64,000 bases of DNA, from assembly GCA_902629585.1 (NCBI GenBank), contig CACORI010000002.1, positions 86,026-150,025 on the forward strand, in the 5' to 3' direction. This document shows, one piece after another, positions 44,271 to 54,205 of the stretch. Below the pieces are notes generated by a model. The model did not search any database, was not told where the DNA came from, and was given only the letters and a program-made list of their open reading frames with translations. A program made the translations under genes and the position numbers. Source of the DNA: an uncultured Pelagibacteraceae bacterium (GTDB lineage: Bacteria > Pseudomonadota > Alphaproteobacteria > Pelagibacterales > Pelagibacteraceae). Numbering within the stretch: the stretch's first letter is position 1; each line of letters opens with the position of its first letter.

Positions 44271-44530
44271 AGTTGGTTTTCCAACTATGACGATAAACGA
44301 ATTTCGTAATAACCATTACGGACGTGGGGGCAGTACCCACCACCTCCACCACACAACTTGCGGGGGTGAACTAGATTCGACGGATGTCTAAAGGTTTTTC
44401 TTTCGTTCGGAATTGTACCTCCGTAAAGGACTATTTATAATTGCTAACGAAAGTTACGCACTTGCTGCTTAATTAACTTTGTTAATTAAGTAAACGGGGT
44501 CTGGGGCACCTGGCAACAGAACGCCCCTAA
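44271..44530 (+). ncRNA. ssrA: Transfer-messenger RNA, circularly permuted two-piece form
   Basis: The 3' acceptor segment comes first and ends CACCTCCACCA at 44341-44351, with the arm GTGGG-GGCAGTA-CCCAC just before it. A 10-nt spacer (44352-44361) is followed by the 5' segment GGGGGTGAACTAGATTCGAC. GGGGGTG (44362-44368) pairs with CACCTCC to rebuild the acceptor stem, so the gene is permuted as in other Alphaproteobacteria. The tag frame at 44443-44472 reads ANESYALAA then stop, a canonical proteolysis tag ending LAA. A TTAATTAAC/GTTAATTAA hairpin and a GGGGC/GCCCC element follow the tag. It rescues stalled ribosomes. Exact ends are estimated. Confidence 0.93.
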
Positions 44531-44634
44531 ATTAAATTAATAACATAAGTCAAAGTAACAATAACGTCTCATGTGACAATCATAATTTGCACAATTTGAA
44601 TTTCATATTATTTCTAACATTGAAAGGATATTAT

Positions 44635-44841
44635 ATGAAAAAAATATTATTAACGTTTATACTAACAATGTTTATGAATTCTGCTATTGCAGGATCTTGC
44701 GTTATGATGGCTAAGAATCTTGAAGCAAAAATAAAAGAAGCTCAACAACTTCACGACGAAGGAATGAAGGCTCACAGTTCAGGGGATCACGCTAAGTCAG
44801 AAGAATTACTAAACAAAGCTTTAGAATTATTTAAAAGCTAA
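44635..44841 (+). CDS. Small secreted helical protein, function unknown
   Basis: The 68-residue product begins with a signal peptide MKKILLTFILTMFMNSAIAG and leaves a mature peptide of about 48 residues: two charged helices (NLEAKIKEAQQLHDEGMKAH and DHAKSEELLNKALELFKS) that resemble one TPR unit. A cysteine (GSC) follows the cleavage site, but the lipobox is not convincing. AAGGA lies eight bases before the ATG at 44635. An upstream in-frame ATG at 44587 would destroy the signal peptide and is rejected. The region 44531-44634 holds no other gene. Confidence 0.7.
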   Translation: MKKILLTFILTMFMNSAIAGSCVMMAKNLEAKIKEAQQLHDEGMKAHSSGDHAKSEELLNKALELFKS

Positions 44842-44849
44842 TAAATTAA

Positions 44850-44874
44850 GGGGCGTCTATTTACAAAGCGCCCC
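44850..44874 (+). terminator. Weak terminator-like hairpin
   Basis: GGGGCG (44850-44855) and CGCCCC (44869-44874) form a GC-rich 6-bp stem with a 13-nt loop eight bases after the small secreted protein gene. No T-run follows, only ATAAAATATTGTG, so it may be an RNA-stabilising or partial terminator rather than a strong intrinsic one. Confidence 0.4.
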
Positions 44875-44923
44875 ATAAAATATTGTGATTATAAATTAAA
44901 ATTTATATTCCCTAATATTCTAT

Positions 44924-47590
44924 TTATCTTGATTTTTTTTTTAGTTCTGCTTGTGCTGCTGCTAATCTTGCTATTGGAACTCTGTAAGGTGAGCAAGAGA
45001 CATAGTCTAATCCAGCTCTTGAGCAAAATGATATACTTTTTGGATCACCACCATGTTCACCACAAATCCCCAATTTTATTTTTCTATTTTGTTTTTTTCC
45101 CTTTGTAACAGCAATTTCTATCAAATCCTCAACACCCTCATCTATTGAAACAAATGGATCGATAGAAAATATTTTATTTTCAATATAATCATTCAAAAAT
45201 TTTCCGCTATCATCTCGGCTAATTCCAAAAGTAGTTTGGGTTAAATCATTTGTTCCAAAACTAAAAAATTCTGCGTGTTTTGCAATATCTTTTGCTTTAA
45301 TTGCTGCTCGTGGCAGTTCAATCATAGAACCGACTAAATATTTTATTTTAACTTTATTTTCCTTTTCTACTTGTCCAGCAATTCTTATTACTAAATCTTT
45401 CATTATTTTAATTTCAGATTCTGTAGAGACAAGCGGTATCATAATTTCTGGAAAAGCAAATTTTTGTTTATTCTTTTTAAGTTCTGATAATGCCTCAAAT
45501 ATTGCTCTACATTGCATTTCATAAATTTCTGGAAAAGAAATGCCTAATCTACAACCTCTATGCCCTAGCATAGGGTTCTGTTCATGAAGCTCATTAATTC
45601 TTATTTTTACATCATTTACATCTGCTCCTACTACATTTGCAATCTCTGATATTTCATTTATCGATCTTGGTAAAAATTCATGCAAAGGTGGATCAAGCAA
45701 TCTTACTGTGACTGGAAGACCGTGCATTATCTTAAAAATTTTCATAAAATCGTTCTTTTGATGCGGTAAAAGTTTTTTTAAGGCTTTTGATCTATCTTCT
45801 AGAGTTTTTGATAGTATCATCTCACGAACTGATAAGATTCTCTCTTCGTCAAAAAACATGTGTTCCGTTCTACAAAGACCTATGCCCTCAGCTCCAAAAT
45901 CTCGTGCAATTTTTGTATCCAATGGTGTTTCTGAGTTTGTCCTTACCTTTAACTTTCTAATATTATCAGCCCAACTCATTAATTTCGAAAAATCTCCTGA
46001 TATCTCTGGTTTAACTGTAGGCACACTTCCTAAAATTATTCTTCCAGTTGAACCATCGATTGTAATTACGTCTCCCTCCTTAACTTCAACAGATGATGTT
46101 TTGAAAGATTTTAGATCATAATTTATATCAATTTCACTAGACCCAGATACACAGGGTCTACCCATTCCTCTAGCAACAACTGCGGCATGACTTGTCATTC
46201 CACCTCTTGCTGTCAAAATCCCTTTGGCTGCATGCATTCCCTGAATATCCTCGGGAGAAGTTTCTACTCTTACTAAAATTATATCTTGCATCATATCGTT
46301 TAATCTTTCGGCCTCTTCAGATGTAAAAACTACTTTTCCACTAGCTGCACCAGGTGAAGCAGGTAATCCTTTTGCAATAACTTCAATAGAGCTTTTTTCA
46401 TCTAAAGTTGGATGTAGTAATGTATCTAAGAAATTTGGATCTATTCTCAAAACAGCTTCTTCTTTTGATATTAATTTTTCTTTTACCATATCAACAGCAA
46501 TCTTAATTGCTGACTTTGAAGTTCTTTTACCTGCACGTGTTTGAAGTATCCAAAGTTTATTATTCTCTACGGTGAATTCAACATCTTGCATATCTTTGTA
46601 ATGTTTTTCCAGGATTCTTAGAATTTTATTTAGTTCAGAATAGATTTTAGGCATGGACTCTTCTAGTGAGCTATCTTTTACTTTTGCATCTTTTCTAGCT
46701 TTTTTAGTAATATGCCGTGGTGTTCTTGTTCCAGCAACAACATCCTCACCTTGTGCATTGATAAGATATTCTCCATAAATATTATTTGATCCATCGGAGG
46801 GGTTTCTAGTAAAAACTACCCCTGTCGCACAATCGTTTCCCATATTTCCAAAAACCATTGATTGGACATTTACTGCAGTTCCCCAGTCAGAGGGAATTTG
46901 GTTTAGTTTTCTGTAAATTTTTGCTCTTTTACTTTCCCAGGATAAAAAAACTGAGCTTATAGCGCCAAATAGTTGTTGATATACATCTTGAGGAAATTCT
47001 TTGTTAGTCTTTTCACGGACAGTATTTTTAAAATCTTTTATCAAACCACTCCAATCTTCCTCATCCAAATCCGTATCTAGTAACACACCTTTAGTAAGTT
47101 TATAATTTTCTATTAATTCTTCAAAATGATAATTCTCTACACCCATTACTACATTACCATACATTTGAATAAATCTTCTATAACTGTCTTTAGCAAACCT
47201 GCCATTAGATGTTTTTTTAGATAGTGCAATTACAGTTTGATCATTTAAACCAAGATTGAGTATAGTATCCATCATGCCAGGCATAGAAACTCTTGCACCT
47301 GATCGAACAGATAAAAGAAGTGGATTTTTTAAATCTCCAAATTTTTTAGATACTTCTTTTTCAATAGCCTTAAGTTCTTTTTTAATTTGAGTTATTAATT
47401 TCAAATTTAATGATTTTTTATTTTTATAAAACTCTTCACAAACTTTAGTTGAAATAGTAAAACCAGGTGGTACAGGCAAACCCATTCTTCCCATTTCTGA
47501 TAAATTTGCTCCCTTTCCACCTAAAATATTTTTTGGATCTTTAATTTTTTTAATTTCTTTTGATTTAAAATTTAAAATTAGCTTATTCAT
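44924..47590 (-). CDS. ppdK: Pyruvate, phosphate dikinase
   Basis: PPDK interconverts pyruvate, ATP and phosphate with PEP, AMP and pyrophosphate. The 888-residue length is normal. The N-terminal ATP-grasp domain has GGKGANLSEMGRMGLPVPPG, SVRSGARVSMPGMMDTILNL and QDVEFTVENNKLWILQTRAG. The central domain has the phosphohistidine motif GGMTSHAAVVARGMGRPCVS near residue 470. The PEP-binding barrel has LVGSMIELPRAA, FSFGTNDLTQTTFG and the catalytic cysteine in GICGEHGGDP. The start overlaps the glyS stop by eight bases, so it is co-transcribed with glyQS. Confidence 0.98.
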   Translation of the reverse strand: MNKLILNFKSKEIKKIKDPKNILGGKGANLSEMGRMGLPVPPGFTISTKVCEEFYKNKKSLNLKLITQIKKELKAIEKEVSKKFGDLKNPLLLSVRSGARVSMPGMMDTILNLGLNDQTVIALSKKTSNGRFAKDSYRRFIQMYGNVVMGVENYHFEELIENYKLTKGVLLDTDLDEEDWSGLIKDFKNTVREKTNKEFPQDVYQQLFGAISSVFLSWESKRAKIYRKLNQIPSDWGTAVNVQSMVFGNMGNDCATGVVFTRNPSDGSNNIYGEYLINAQGEDVVAGTRTPRHITKKARKDAKVKDSSLEESMPKIYSELNKILRILEKHYKDMQDVEFTVENNKLWILQTRAGKRTSKSAIKIAVDMVKEKLISKEEAVLRIDPNFLDTLLHPTLDEKSSIEVIAKGLPASPGAASGKVVFTSEEAERLNDMMQDIILVRVETSPEDIQGMHAAKGILTARGGMTSHAAVVARGMGRPCVSGSSEIDINYDLKSFKTSSVEVKEGDVITIDGSTGRIILGSVPTVKPEISGDFSKLMSWADNIRKLKVRTNSETPLDTKIARDFGAEGIGLCRTEHMFFDEERILSVREMILSKTLEDRSKALKKLLPHQKNDFMKIFKIMHGLPVTVRLLDPPLHEFLPRSINEISEIANVVGADVNDVKIRINELHEQNPMLGHRGCRLGISFPEIYEMQCRAIFEALSELKKNKQKFAFPEIMIPLVSTESEIKIMKDLVIRIAGQVEKENKVKIKYLVGSMIELPRAAIKAKDIAKHAEFFSFGTNDLTQTTFGISRDDSGKFLNDYIENKIFSIDPFVSIDEGVEDLIEIAVTKGKKQNRKIKLGICGEHGGDPKSISFCSRAGLDYVSCSPYRVPIARLAAAQAELKKKSR

Positions 47591-49655
47591 TGTTAGCTTT
47601 TAATAATTGGAAATTAATAAAATATTGAAATGTCTTGCATAACATATTTATTAGATCTAATCTATTTTTTCTGATAATGTCATTCTTTTCATTTACTTTT
47701 ACATTGTCAAAAAAATCATAAACTTCTTTTTTAGCTTCAGCTAAAATTAATAATGATTGTTCAAAATTTTCATCATTATTAACATTTAAGAAATAATTTT
47801 TAATTTCATTAATTTTTTTGAATAAATTTTTTTCATATTCATTTTTAAAAATGCCAGGATCAGCTATATTGTCTATCATTATATCATTATTTTTAATTTC
47901 ACTTTCAAGTATATTTGAAGCCCTCCTATAACTTGAAATTATATCAATTCCTATTGGTTTATTTATAAGTTTATTTAAGCATTTAGCTTTCTCAAAAGTA
48001 GAAAATAATTTATTTAATGAAAATGATGAAGTTGAAGCTTCGACTATATCATAACGAACTTCTTTTTCTTTTAGGTAATATTTGTATCTATCTTTCAAGA
48101 AATTGAATAAGTCTTTTTGTAATTCTTTGTTAAAGAGTGTATAACCCTGATCCTGATACAAGCTTGACGCATAGATTAATAAATCATTAATTTTTAAATT
48201 TTTTCTGTTTTCTATTAAAGTTCTAATGATACCTAATGCAATTCTTCTAAGAGCCAGTGGGTCTTTTGAACTGGTTGGTTTTTCATTAATACCAAAAAAA
48301 CCAACTATTGAGTCAATTTTATCAGCAATCGATAAGGCCAAACTAAATGGTTTCTTTGGCACTTTTGAGTCAACTCCAATAGGTAGATAATGTTCAGTAA
48401 TTGCTTGTGAAATATCTCTATCAAAACCTTGATGGGCCGAAAAATATCCCCCCATAATGCCCTGGAGTTCTGGAAACTCACCTACTAAGTCTGATGTTAA
48501 GTCAGTTTTGCAAATTGATACTGACAATTCAATTTTTTCTTTACTGATCAATAGCTCATCGGAAATCATTCCACCTAATTTTCTCATCCTTTGCACTTTA
48601 TCAAAATATGTACCAAGACCTTTGAAAAAATTTATAGATTTTAATTCTGAAACCTTTTTAACTAAATTTTGAGTTTTATCTTTATTCCAAAAAAATTCAG
48701 CATCACTTAATCTTGCATCAACAACTCTCTCATTTCCAAGCTTGATAAGACCTTTAGCATCTTTTTTATTAGTAACAATTAAAAACTCGTTAGTGATTTC
48801 ATTTTTATAATCAAAAGTTGGAAAATATTTTTGATGAGATTGCATAGTTAAAGTTAAAATTTCTTTAGGAATAGTTAAATATTTTTTATCAAACTCGCAT
48901 AATAAAACATTAGGGCTTTCGACTAAATTTACTACCTCATCAAGAAGCTTTGAATTATGCTCGATTTTTAATTTTCTCTTATTTAAAAATTTCGAAAATT
49001 GTTTATTTATAATTTTTATCCTGTGATTATGATCTATGTATACCCCCTTTTTTTCAAAAAATTTTTTATATGTTTTAAAATCTGTGAAAATTTTTTTTTT
49101 ATCCTCAAAATCTTTATCTAAGAAAGTCGAATTTGAAGAGGCTAGATGATGAAAATTAAAATTAATTATTTTTTTATCAAATATTGACAAAATTGATTTT
49201 AACGGTCTGCCCCAGCTTAAGTCAAAATTGCCCCACTTCATTGATTTTTTCCATTTATAGCTCTCGAGTATTTTTGGTATATATTCCTCTAATAAATCAT
49301 GAGTTTTTAATAATTTAGATTTTGTTTTATAGAAATAAAATTGACCCTTTTCTGTTTTTTTTTCGTATAGATCTTTTTTGCTTATTTGATTAGATCTTAA
49401 AAAACCCTCTAGTGCTTGACGTGGAGCTTCAATTTTTGGTCCTTTAATTTCCTCAGATTTAATTTTTATTTGCTTATCTAGATTTTCAAAAATTATTACT
49501 AATCTATTTGGAGTTGATAGTGAAAAGTTTTTTTTTGATCTAATTGATTTTTTTTCAAAAAATTTTTGGAAATCTTCCAAAAGTTTTTCTCTTAAGTTCT
49601 TTTGAAGTCCTGCAGGTATTTCCTCACTGAATAACTCTAAAAAAAATTCTGACAT
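47583..49655 (-). CDS. glyS: Glycyl-tRNA synthetase beta subunit
   Basis: GlyS forms the alpha2beta2 glycyl-tRNA synthetase with GlyQ. With the ATG at 49655 the product is 690 residues starting MSEFFLELFSEEIPAGLQKN, the family signature (LLxEIxxEEIPA). A longer frame from 49673 would overlap glyQ and is rejected. Other segments are LTMQSHQKYFPTFD, LSDAEFFWNKDK, FPELQGIMGGYFSAHQG and KPTSSKDPLALRRIALGIIR. It starts one base after the glyQ stop. Confidence 0.97.
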   Translation of the reverse strand: MSEFFLELFSEEIPAGLQKNLREKLLEDFQKFFEKKSIRSKKNFSLSTPNRLVIIFENLDKQIKIKSEEIKGPKIEAPRQALEGFLRSNQISKKDLYEKKTEKGQFYFYKTKSKLLKTHDLLEEYIPKILESYKWKKSMKWGNFDLSWGRPLKSILSIFDKKIINFNFHHLASSNSTFLDKDFEDKKKIFTDFKTYKKFFEKKGVYIDHNHRIKIINKQFSKFLNKRKLKIEHNSKLLDEVVNLVESPNVLLCEFDKKYLTIPKEILTLTMQSHQKYFPTFDYKNEITNEFLIVTNKKDAKGLIKLGNERVVDARLSDAEFFWNKDKTQNLVKKVSELKSINFFKGLGTYFDKVQRMRKLGGMISDELLISKEKIELSVSICKTDLTSDLVGEFPELQGIMGGYFSAHQGFDRDISQAITEHYLPIGVDSKVPKKPFSLALSIADKIDSIVGFFGINEKPTSSKDPLALRRIALGIIRTLIENRKNLKINDLLIYASSLYQDQGYTLFNKELQKDLFNFLKDRYKYYLKEKEVRYDIVEASTSSFSLNKLFSTFEKAKCLNKLINKPIGIDIISSYRRASNILESEIKNNDIMIDNIADPGIFKNEYEKNLFKKINEIKNYFLNVNNDENFEQSLLILAEAKKEVYDFFDNVKVNEKNDIIRKNRLDLINMLCKTFQYFINFQLLKANNE

Positions 49656-49656
49656 T

Positions 49657-50538
49657 CTATATTTGTGTATCAATCCAGATCGAAGCTACAGATTTTGTTA
49701 TATCTCTTATTCTTCCAATATATTCAGCTCTTTGTGCAACACTTATAGCACCACGAGCATCTAATATATTAAAAACATGACTTGCTTTTAAACATTGATC
49801 ATAAGCTGGTAAAGATACTTTTTTTTCAATTAATGATTTTGCTTCACTTTCCAACATATCAAAAATTTTAAATAAATTTTCAGTATTTGCATATTCAAAA
49901 TTGTATGCTGAAAATTCTTTCTCAGCCTGATGAAAAACTTCTCGATACTCGAAACCTTCATCATTCCAGATCAAATCATAAACATTTTTTTTTTGTTGGG
50001 TAAACATACATATTCTTTCCAACCCATAAGTTATTTCCACAGAAACAGGTTTGCATTCAAAACCAGCCATTTGTTGAAAATAAGTAAATTGTGAAATTTC
50101 CATGCCATCGCACCAAACTTCCCATCCAAGACCAGCAGCGCCTAGAGTTGGGCTTTCCCAGTCATCCTCAACAAATCTAATATCATGATTTTTTGGGTCG
50201 ATACCTATTACTAACAAACTTTTCAAATATAGTTTTTTGATATTAGATGGCGAGGGTTTTATTATTACTTGAAATTGATAATAATGCTGTAATCTATTTG
50301 GATTGTCTCCATATCTTCCATCTGTTGGTCTTCTTGATGGCTGAACATATGCAGCCTTCCATGGTTTTGGGCCCAAAGATCTCAGTGTTGTTGCTGGATG
50401 AAATGTTCCTGCTCCAACTTCTATATCATAAGGTTGTAAAATAATACAACCTTGCTTACTCCAGAACTTTTGTAAATTAAATATCGTATCTTGAAGAGAT
50501 TGAAATTTTTTTTTCTTTTTAATTTTTTTAGAGACCAT
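49657..50538 (-). CDS. glyQ: Glycyl-tRNA synthetase alpha subunit
   Basis: This catalytic class II subunit of glycyl-tRNA synthetase has 293 residues. Family motifs are [79 protein letters not shown] and [14 protein letters not shown]. The N-terminus has a short lysine-rich run (KKIKKKKK). It overlaps the S49 peptidase gene by 11 bases. Its product uses glycine, linking it in metabolism, though not position, to the gcv operon. Confidence 0.97.
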   Translation of the reverse strand: MVSKKIKKKKKFQSLQDTIFNLQKFWSKQGCIILQPYDIEVGAGTFHPATTLRSLGPKPWKAAYVQPSRRPTDGRYGDNPNRLQHYYQFQVIIKPSPSNIKKLYLKSLLVIGIDPKNHDIRFVEDDWESPTLGAAGLGWEVWCDGMEISQFTYFQQMAGFECKPVSVEITYGLERICMFTQQKKNVYDLIWNDEGFEYREVFHQAEKEFSAYNFEYANTENLFKIFDMLESEAKSLIEKKVSLPAYDQCLKASHVFNILDARGAISVAQRAEYIGRIRDITKSVASIWIDTQI

Positions 50539-51334
50539 ATCTTTGCCAGATAGATTTTTCGTCTAATAAATTTACAAGCTGATCTATATTATCGTTTGAA
50601 GATGACAGTTTTTTACTTAACCAACTCTTCGATTTTTCAAATTTTTTAATAACAACATCCTCTCCAAATTTTTCTTTAAGTATTTGATTTGCATCTCCAA
50701 TCTCATCAATTAAACCGAGTTCTTTAGCTTTGCTGCCTGACCAAAACTCTCCTGAAAATAGTTCTACATCATTTTTTTTAAGCTTAAGTCCTCTGCTTTT
50801 CTCAACGACATCAATAAAATCTTTATGAAGGTCCAATTGTATACTTTTAAGTCTCTCAATATCTTCTTTTTTTTCATCAAGAAAAGGATCTAAAGTGCTT
50901 TTGTTTTTTCCTGCAGTATAAATTCTTCTTTGAACTCCAATTTTTTTTATTAGATCTGTAAAACCAAAAGAAGAATAAATTACTCCTATAGACCCAATTA
51001 TCGAACTGGAATTCGAATATATTTCATCACCAGAACACGCTATTAAATAGCCCCCAGAGGCAGCAACATCTTCAGCAAAAACAATTACTTTTTTTTTATT
51101 TTTTTTTGCCTGCTGTCTTATTAAGTTATAAATTAAATGAGATTGTACTGGAGAACCTCCAGGTGAATTTATTGTAATAGCAACACATTGTGCCTTTTTT
51201 AGTGAAAATGCCTTTAATATTATTTCCTCTTGTCCTGCAAAGTCTATCCCTTGCTTAAATTTTCCAACATTGCCTATTACTCCACTCAATTTAATATGAG
51301 AAACGATTTTTTTCTTTTTAAAAAGAGAGAACAT
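50528..51334 (-). CDS. S49 family (SppA/SohB-like) signal peptide peptidase
   Basis: The 268-residue protein is of the short SppA type with a ClpP-like fold. The catalytic serine is in [20 protein letters not shown] near residue 90 and the general-base lysine in [16 protein letters not shown] near residue 143. The [14 protein letters not shown] oxyanion segment is also present. No clear N-terminal membrane helix is seen, unlike classical SppA, so it may be cytoplasmic or peripherally attached. An AAGGA ribosome binding site precedes the ATG. It heads the run to glyQ-glyS-ppdK. Confidence 0.9.
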   Translation of the reverse strand: MFSLFKKKKIVSHIKLSGVIGNVGKFKQGIDFAGQEEIILKAFSLKKAQCVAITINSPGGSPVQSHLIYNLIRQQAKKNKKKVIVFAEDVAASGGYLIACSGDEIYSNSSSIIGSIGVIYSSFGFTDLIKKIGVQRRIYTAGKNKSTLDPFLDEKKEDIERLKSIQLDLHKDFIDVVEKSRGLKLKKNDVELFSGEFWSGSKAKELGLIDEIGDANQILKEKFGEDVVIKKFEKSKSWLSKKLSSSNDNIDQLVNLLDEKSIWQRYGL

Positions 51335-51401
51335 TTTTAATCCTTACAGAATTTTTAATTAATATAAAGACACCTTATAATTGAAGATTTAGGTGCGTCA
51401 A

Positions 51402-51430
51402 TTGATATGTAATAAAAATAAACTTAATAT
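51402..51430 (+). promoter_or_regulatory. Candidate promoter for ispB
   Basis: TTGATA (51402-51407) and TAATAT (51425-51430) are 17 bp apart, 18 bp before the ATG at 51449; TATACT (51428-51433) overlaps the -10. The predicted leader is about 10 nt and lacks a Shine-Dalgarno sequence. Confidence 0.35.
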
Positions 51431-51448
51431 ACTAGTTTGTTTACCTAA

Positions 51449-52462
51449 ATGGGAACTGTAGTCCAATTAAAAAATCAAATTAATAATTCTTATTTTCAAC
51501 TAAAAAACTCAGTTGAGGATAAGTTATTACTTGTAGAGGAAAAAATAAAATCAAAATTGACGAGTAATGTTGATTTGGTTCAAAAAATGTCAGATTACCA
51601 TCTCAATACAGGTGGAAAAAGGCTTAGAGCATTATTAACATTGGGTTCAGCAAAACTATGTGGTTATTCTAAGGGTACTAGGGACGTGAATCTAGCTGCC
51701 TGTGTTGAATTAATTCATGCGGCTACTTTAATGCATGATGACGTCATAGACAATGGTTCTATCAGACGAGGGAAAAAAACACTAAATAAAGTTTGGGGAA
51801 ACCATTCATCAGTATTAATTGGTGACTATTTGCTTAGTAGATGTTTTGAAATGATGGTTGAGGATGGAAATATTGAAGTCCTAAAATTATTATCATCTAC
51901 ATCATCAAAAATTGCCCAGGGAGAGGTTTTGCAACTTCAACACAAAGGTGAAGTTGATATGTTGGAAGAAACTTATCTAAGAATAATTTCTGCAAAAACT
52001 GCAGAATTGTTTGCTGCATCTACAAAAGTAGGGGCCATATTATCAGAAATGAAAACAAAAGAGAAAGAAGCTCTAGAATTTTATGGAAGAAATCTTGGAC
52101 TAACTTTTCAAATTGCCGATGATACTTTAGATTATAATTCAGAGCTAAAATTATTTGGAAAAAAAATTGGACAAGATTTTTATGAAGGTAAAATTACCCT
52201 CCCAATAATCTTATTATTCCAAAAAGCAAGTGACGAGGAAAAATATAAACTTAGAAATATTTTTTCAAAAATTGATAGAAATGAAGATGATTTGAATTTT
52301 ACTTTATCTTTGATTAAAAATTATAATGTGATTGAATTGTGCTATCAAAAAGCACAACATTACATCAATTTATCATCAAGCTCTTTATCAGTTTTCAAAA
52401 ATTCTGAAGATAAAAGTATTCTTGAAAACTTAACCTCTTTCAGTCTAGAAAGAAATTTTTAA
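51449..52462 (+). CDS. ispB: Polyprenyl diphosphate synthase (octaprenyl/decaprenyl type)
   Basis: This trans-prenyltransferase makes the long isoprenoid side chain of ubiquinone. The 337-residue protein has the first Asp-rich motif HAATLMHDDVIDNGSIRRG near residue 90, GKRLRALLTLGSAKLCGYS upstream of it and the second motif FQIADDTLDYNSE near residue 216. Alanine and threonine at the positions before the first DDxxD fit a long-chain product, but the exact length is not certain. The end overlaps the convergent pdxH by four bases. Confidence 0.93.
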   Translation: MGTVVQLKNQINNSYFQLKNSVEDKLLLVEEKIKSKLTSNVDLVQKMSDYHLNTGGKRLRALLTLGSAKLCGYSKGTRDVNLAACVELIHAATLMHDDVIDNGSIRRGKKTLNKVWGNHSSVLIGDYLLSRCFEMMVEDGNIEVLKLLSSTSSKIAQGEVLQLQHKGEVDMLEETYLRIISAKTAELFAASTKVGAILSEMKTKEKEALEFYGRNLGLTFQIADDTLDYNSELKLFGKKIGQDFYEGKITLPIILLFQKASDEEKYKLRNIFSKIDRNEDDLNFTLSLIKNYNVIELCYQKAQHYINLSSSSLSVFKNSEDKSILENLTSFSLERNF

Positions 52463-53085
52463 GGACTTAAAAGACTTCTAGTCCAAATATTATTCTTACC
52501 TAAAGAATATTTTAATCTCTCATGGATTCTGTTTTCTCCATCCAACCAAAATTCTATACTTGATGGCTCAAGATTGAAACCTGACCAGTGATCAGGTCTC
52601 GGCACTTTTTCCTTATTATTATATTTTTTCTTAAATTCATCTAATGTTTTTAAAAGAGAGTCTCTACTATTTAAAACACTGCTTTGTCTAGAGGCCCAGG
52701 CTCCAATTCTACTATCATAAGCTCTACTATTATAATATTTGTCTGCCGTCTCATTACTAACTTGTTTTAAACTTCCAGAAATTCTTATTTGTCTTAATAA
52801 ACTTTTCCAATGAAAGCACATCGTTGCTTTAGGATTTTCTTTAATCTCATTTCCTTTTTGACTATTTAAATTTGTATAAAAAATAAATCCATTCTTATCA
52901 AACCCTTTTAAAAGGACCATTCTGACTGCCGGAATACCATCTTTACTGGCAGTTCCAAGTGCTAAAGCATTAGGATCATTTATTTCTTTCTTTTTAGCCT
53001 CAAGAAACCATTTTTCAAATAATTCGAATGGATCCTCAAGATCTAGAAAGCACTTATTAAGTCCTAATGAGTTTTTTTGATTCAT
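52459..53085 (-). CDS. pdxH: Pyridoxamine/pyridoxine 5'-phosphate oxidase
   Basis: PdxH makes pyridoxal 5'-phosphate using FMN. The 208-residue protein has DPFELFEKWFLEAKKKEIND, AVRMVLLKGFDKNGFIFYTN, CFHWKSLLRQIRISGSL and the C-terminal signature FWLDGENRIHERLKYSL with the final RLSP-like RSLLSP. PLP made here is the cofactor of GcvP. It is divergent from aroC with a 33-bp gap. Confidence 0.95.
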   Translation of the reverse strand: MNQKNSLGLNKCFLDLEDPFELFEKWFLEAKKKEINDPNALALGTASKDGIPAVRMVLLKGFDKNGFIFYTNLNSQKGNEIKENPKATMCFHWKSLLRQIRISGSLKQVSNETADKYYNSRAYDSRIGAWASRQSSVLNSRDSLLKTLDEFKKKYNNKEKVPRPDHWSGFNLEPSSIEFWLDGENRIHERLKYSLGKNNIWTRSLLSP

Positions 53086-53105
53086 AATTCTAACAAAATA
53101 ATCTA

Positions 53106-53111
53106 TATAAT
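53106..53111 (+). promoter_or_regulatory. Perfect -10 element (TATAAT) for aroC
   Basis: TATAAT at 53106-53111 lies seven bases before the aroC ATG (53119), which places the expected transcription start at or next to the first base of the start codon. No Shine-Dalgarno sequence can fit, so the aroC mRNA is predicted to be leaderless. Confidence 0.45.
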
Positions 53112-53118
53112 ATAAATA

Positions 53119-54201
53119 ATGTCATTTAATACATTTGGAAAGTTTTTTCGTTTCACAACCTGGGGAGAATCTCATGGGCCTGCAATAGGCTGCATAATTG
53201 ACGGTTGCCCGCCTTTAATTCAAATAAAAGAGCAAGATATTCAGAGGGAATTAGACAAAAGAAAACCTGGGCAGTCAAAATTTACAACTCAAAGAAAAGA
53301 AGGTGATAAAGTCCAGATACTGTCAGGAGTTTTCGAAGGTAAAACAACTGGGACTCCAATTTCATTAATAATTTATAATGAAGACATGAAATCTAAAGAT
53401 TATGAAAATATTAAAGATAAATTTAGACCAGGTCATGCTGATTTTACTTATTTCAAAAAATATGGAATCAGAGATTACAGAGGTGGAGGTAGATCTTCAG
53501 CGAGAGAAACAGCTGCTAGAGTAGCTGCAGGTGCGATCGCAAAAAAAATACTAGAAAAAAAACTAGGCAAAAAATTTAAAATTTCTGCAGCAGTTATCCA
53601 ATTAGGTATTTTGGGCTGTGATATTGAAAAATGGGACGAAAGGATAATTTATAAAAATCCATTTTTTTGTCCAGATAAATCAATGATCAAAGTATGGGAA
53701 AAATACCTTTTAAGTATTAGAAAAGCAGGATCTTCCTGTGGTGCGATTATACAAGTAAGAGCTAATGGGGTGCCTGCTGGGCTTGGTGCACCAATTTACT
53801 CAAAACTAGATTCTGATATAGCATCAGCAATGATGAGTATTAATGCAGTTAAAGGAGTAAATATTGGAGCTGGAATGAATTCTGCACAATTATCTGGTGA
53901 AGAAAATTCGGACGAAATCTCACAAAATAAAAATAAATTAAGTTTTAGATCTAATCATGCTGGTGGAATTCTTGGTGGTATTTCATCAGGTCAAGAAATA
54001 ATTGTATCGTTTGCAGTAAAACCAACATCTTCAATTTTAAAAAGTAGAAAAACAGTAAATAGATTTGGAAAAAATACAACTATTTCAGTCAAAGGCAGGC
54101 ATGATCCATGCGTAGGTATCAGAGCGGTACCTGTAGGTGAGGCTATGTTATCATGCGTTTTATTAGACCACTATTTAATGAATAAAGCACAGTGTGGATA
54201 A
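53119..54201 (+). CDS. aroC: Chorismate synthase
   Basis: AroC makes chorismate from EPSP with reduced FMN, the end of the shikimate pathway. The 360-residue protein has [20 protein letters not shown] near residue 11, [20 protein letters not shown] and [20 protein letters not shown] near residue 128. [18 protein letters not shown] and the ending [19 protein letters not shown] complete the set. It stands alone on the plus strand between the divergent pdxH and the convergent dxs (four bases between stops). Confidence 0.97.
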   Translation: MSFNTFGKFFRFTTWGESHGPAIGCIIDGCPPLIQIKEQDIQRELDKRKPGQSKFTTQRKEGDKVQILSGVFEGKTTGTPISLIIYNEDMKSKDYENIKDKFRPGHADFTYFKKYGIRDYRGGGRSSARETAARVAAGAIAKKILEKKLGKKFKISAAVIQLGILGCDIEKWDERIIYKNPFFCPDKSMIKVWEKYLLSIRKAGSSCGAIIQVRANGVPAGLGAPIYSKLDSDIASAMMSINAVKGVNIGAGMNSAQLSGEENSDEISQNKNKLSFRSNHAGGILGGISSGQEIIVSFAVKPTSSILKSRKTVNRFGKNTTISVKGRHDPCVGIRAVPVGEAMLSCVLLDHYLMNKAQCG

Positions 54202-54205
54202 ATAA

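Noticed and set aside
44230..44352. N-terminal extension of thyX up to 44352 (about 41 extra residues)
   Set aside because: The added residues do not resemble ThyX and would be read from the antisense of the tmRNA acceptor segment. The ATG at 44229 gives the normal ThyX start.
44587..44634. Upstream start for the small secreted protein at 44587
   Set aside because: It would place 16 residues before the signal peptide. The ATG at 44635 has AAGGA upstream and gives a normal signal sequence.
44850..44874. Relation of the GGGGCG/CGCCCC hairpin to the tmRNA GGGGC/GCCCC element
   Set aside because: The shared bases are few and GC runs of this kind are expected in stable RNA stems. No longer similarity extends between them.
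49656..49673. glyS start at 49673 (six extra residues)
   Set aside because: It would overlap glyQ, and the family N-terminus begins at MSEFFLEL (ATG at 49655).
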